The position numbers and the translations under genes were made by a program. The notes under the pieces are model-generated. The model searched no databases and was not told where the DNA came from. It saw only the letters and a program-made list of their open reading frames with translations. Positions 5,293 through 5,532 of a stretch of 5,532 nucleotides of DNA are shown in pieces; positions within the stretch are counted from its first letter, which is position 1, and the number at the start of each line of letters is the position of its first letter. Origin of the DNA: Hyphomicrobiales bacterium (GTDB taxonomy: Bacteria > Pseudomonadota > Alphaproteobacteria > Rhizobiales > GCA-2746425); contig NVXB01000008.1 in NCBI GenBank assembly GCA_002746425.1, forward strand, positions 50,985 to 56,516, in the 5' to 3' direction.

Positions 5293-5532
5293 TTACTGCA
5301 TAATCTCCCAATGAACGGTGATTGTTGCAGAAAAGCTTACCTGACCGCTTTCAATGGGCACGGATGAAGGTGCGCTGACAGTGCGCATGGCCATCGCCAT
5401 TTCCGGGCGCGGCGAATAACTTGCCTGTTCTTCAATACGGGCAATGCGGCCAAGTTTTACGCCCGCAGCCTCGGCATAATCTTGCGCTTTTGCCAGGGCA
5501 TTCTGCATGGCTTGGCGACGAGCATCTGCGCG
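5293..5532 (-). CDS. SIMPL domain (DUF541) protein, C-terminal fragment (5' end outside window)
   Basis: The minus-strand frame is open from the right edge to TAA at 5293-5295, giving the last 79 residues. An internal ATG at 5506-5508 is not the start, because the eight codons before it (RADARRQA) continue the family pattern. The fragment shows the SIMPL C-terminal signature: ARRQAMQNALAKAQDYAEAA, then GVKLGRIARIEE, a Met/Pro-rich linker, and VPIESGQVSFSATITVHWEI, the closing beta-strand pair. SIMPL/DUF541 proteins are usually secreted to the periplasm or outer membrane, assemble into oligomers, and several have been tied to oxidative-stress protection, though the molecular function is unknown. 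The signal peptide would lie outside the window. A lipoprotein gene follows on the same strand. Confidence 0.92.
   Translation of the reverse strand, partial: RADARRQAMQNALAKAQDYAEAAGVKLGRIARIEEQASYSPRPEMAMAMRTVSAPSSVPIESGQVSFSATITVHWEIMQ

Overview
The window looks like a chromosomal stretch of an alphaproteobacterium, probably Hyphomicrobiales. This rests on the style of the housekeeping proteins (glutathione S-transferase, YjbQ, YciA, a SIMPL protein) and on a dispersed-type palindrome beginning CGTCATCCTCGGACTTGATC, which is typical of alphaproteobacterial intergenic DNA. No RNA gene, transposase or CRISPR array is visible.

Layout: (i) 1-180, + strand, the C-terminal end of a TerB-like protein. 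(ii) 195-857, - strand, a glutathione S-transferase, convergent with (i), with its own likely promoter near 925-954. (iii) 968-1339, - strand, a small, very basic secreted protein of unknown function. (iv) 1340-1977, a long stretch without a convincing gene, holding a 123-bp imperfect palindrome. (v) 1978-3744, + strand, a 588-residue protein of unknown function with an Ala/Tyr/Asp repeat, a Trp-rich motif and a C-terminal hydrophobic segment. (vi) 3741-4169 and 4171-4566, + strand, yjbQ and the acyl-CoA thioesterase gene yciA. yjbQ overlaps the large gene by 4 bp and yciA starts 1 nt after yjbQ stops, so the three probably form one transcription unit. (vii) 4580-5137 (or 5194), - strand, a lipoprotein, downstream of (viii) 5293-5532, - strand, the C-terminal end of a SIMPL (DUF541) protein. 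Both products are expected in the cell envelope.

The main point of interest is gene (v). Sampled 60-base lines inside it have about 38-42% G+C, against about 60-63% in lines of GST, yjbQ and yciA, while its own repeat segment reaches about 73%. It looks like an accessory gene placed next to, and now translationally joined to, a conserved housekeeping pair. I see no partner gene that would turn it into a recognisable defence, toxin-antitoxin or secretion system, and I do not claim one.
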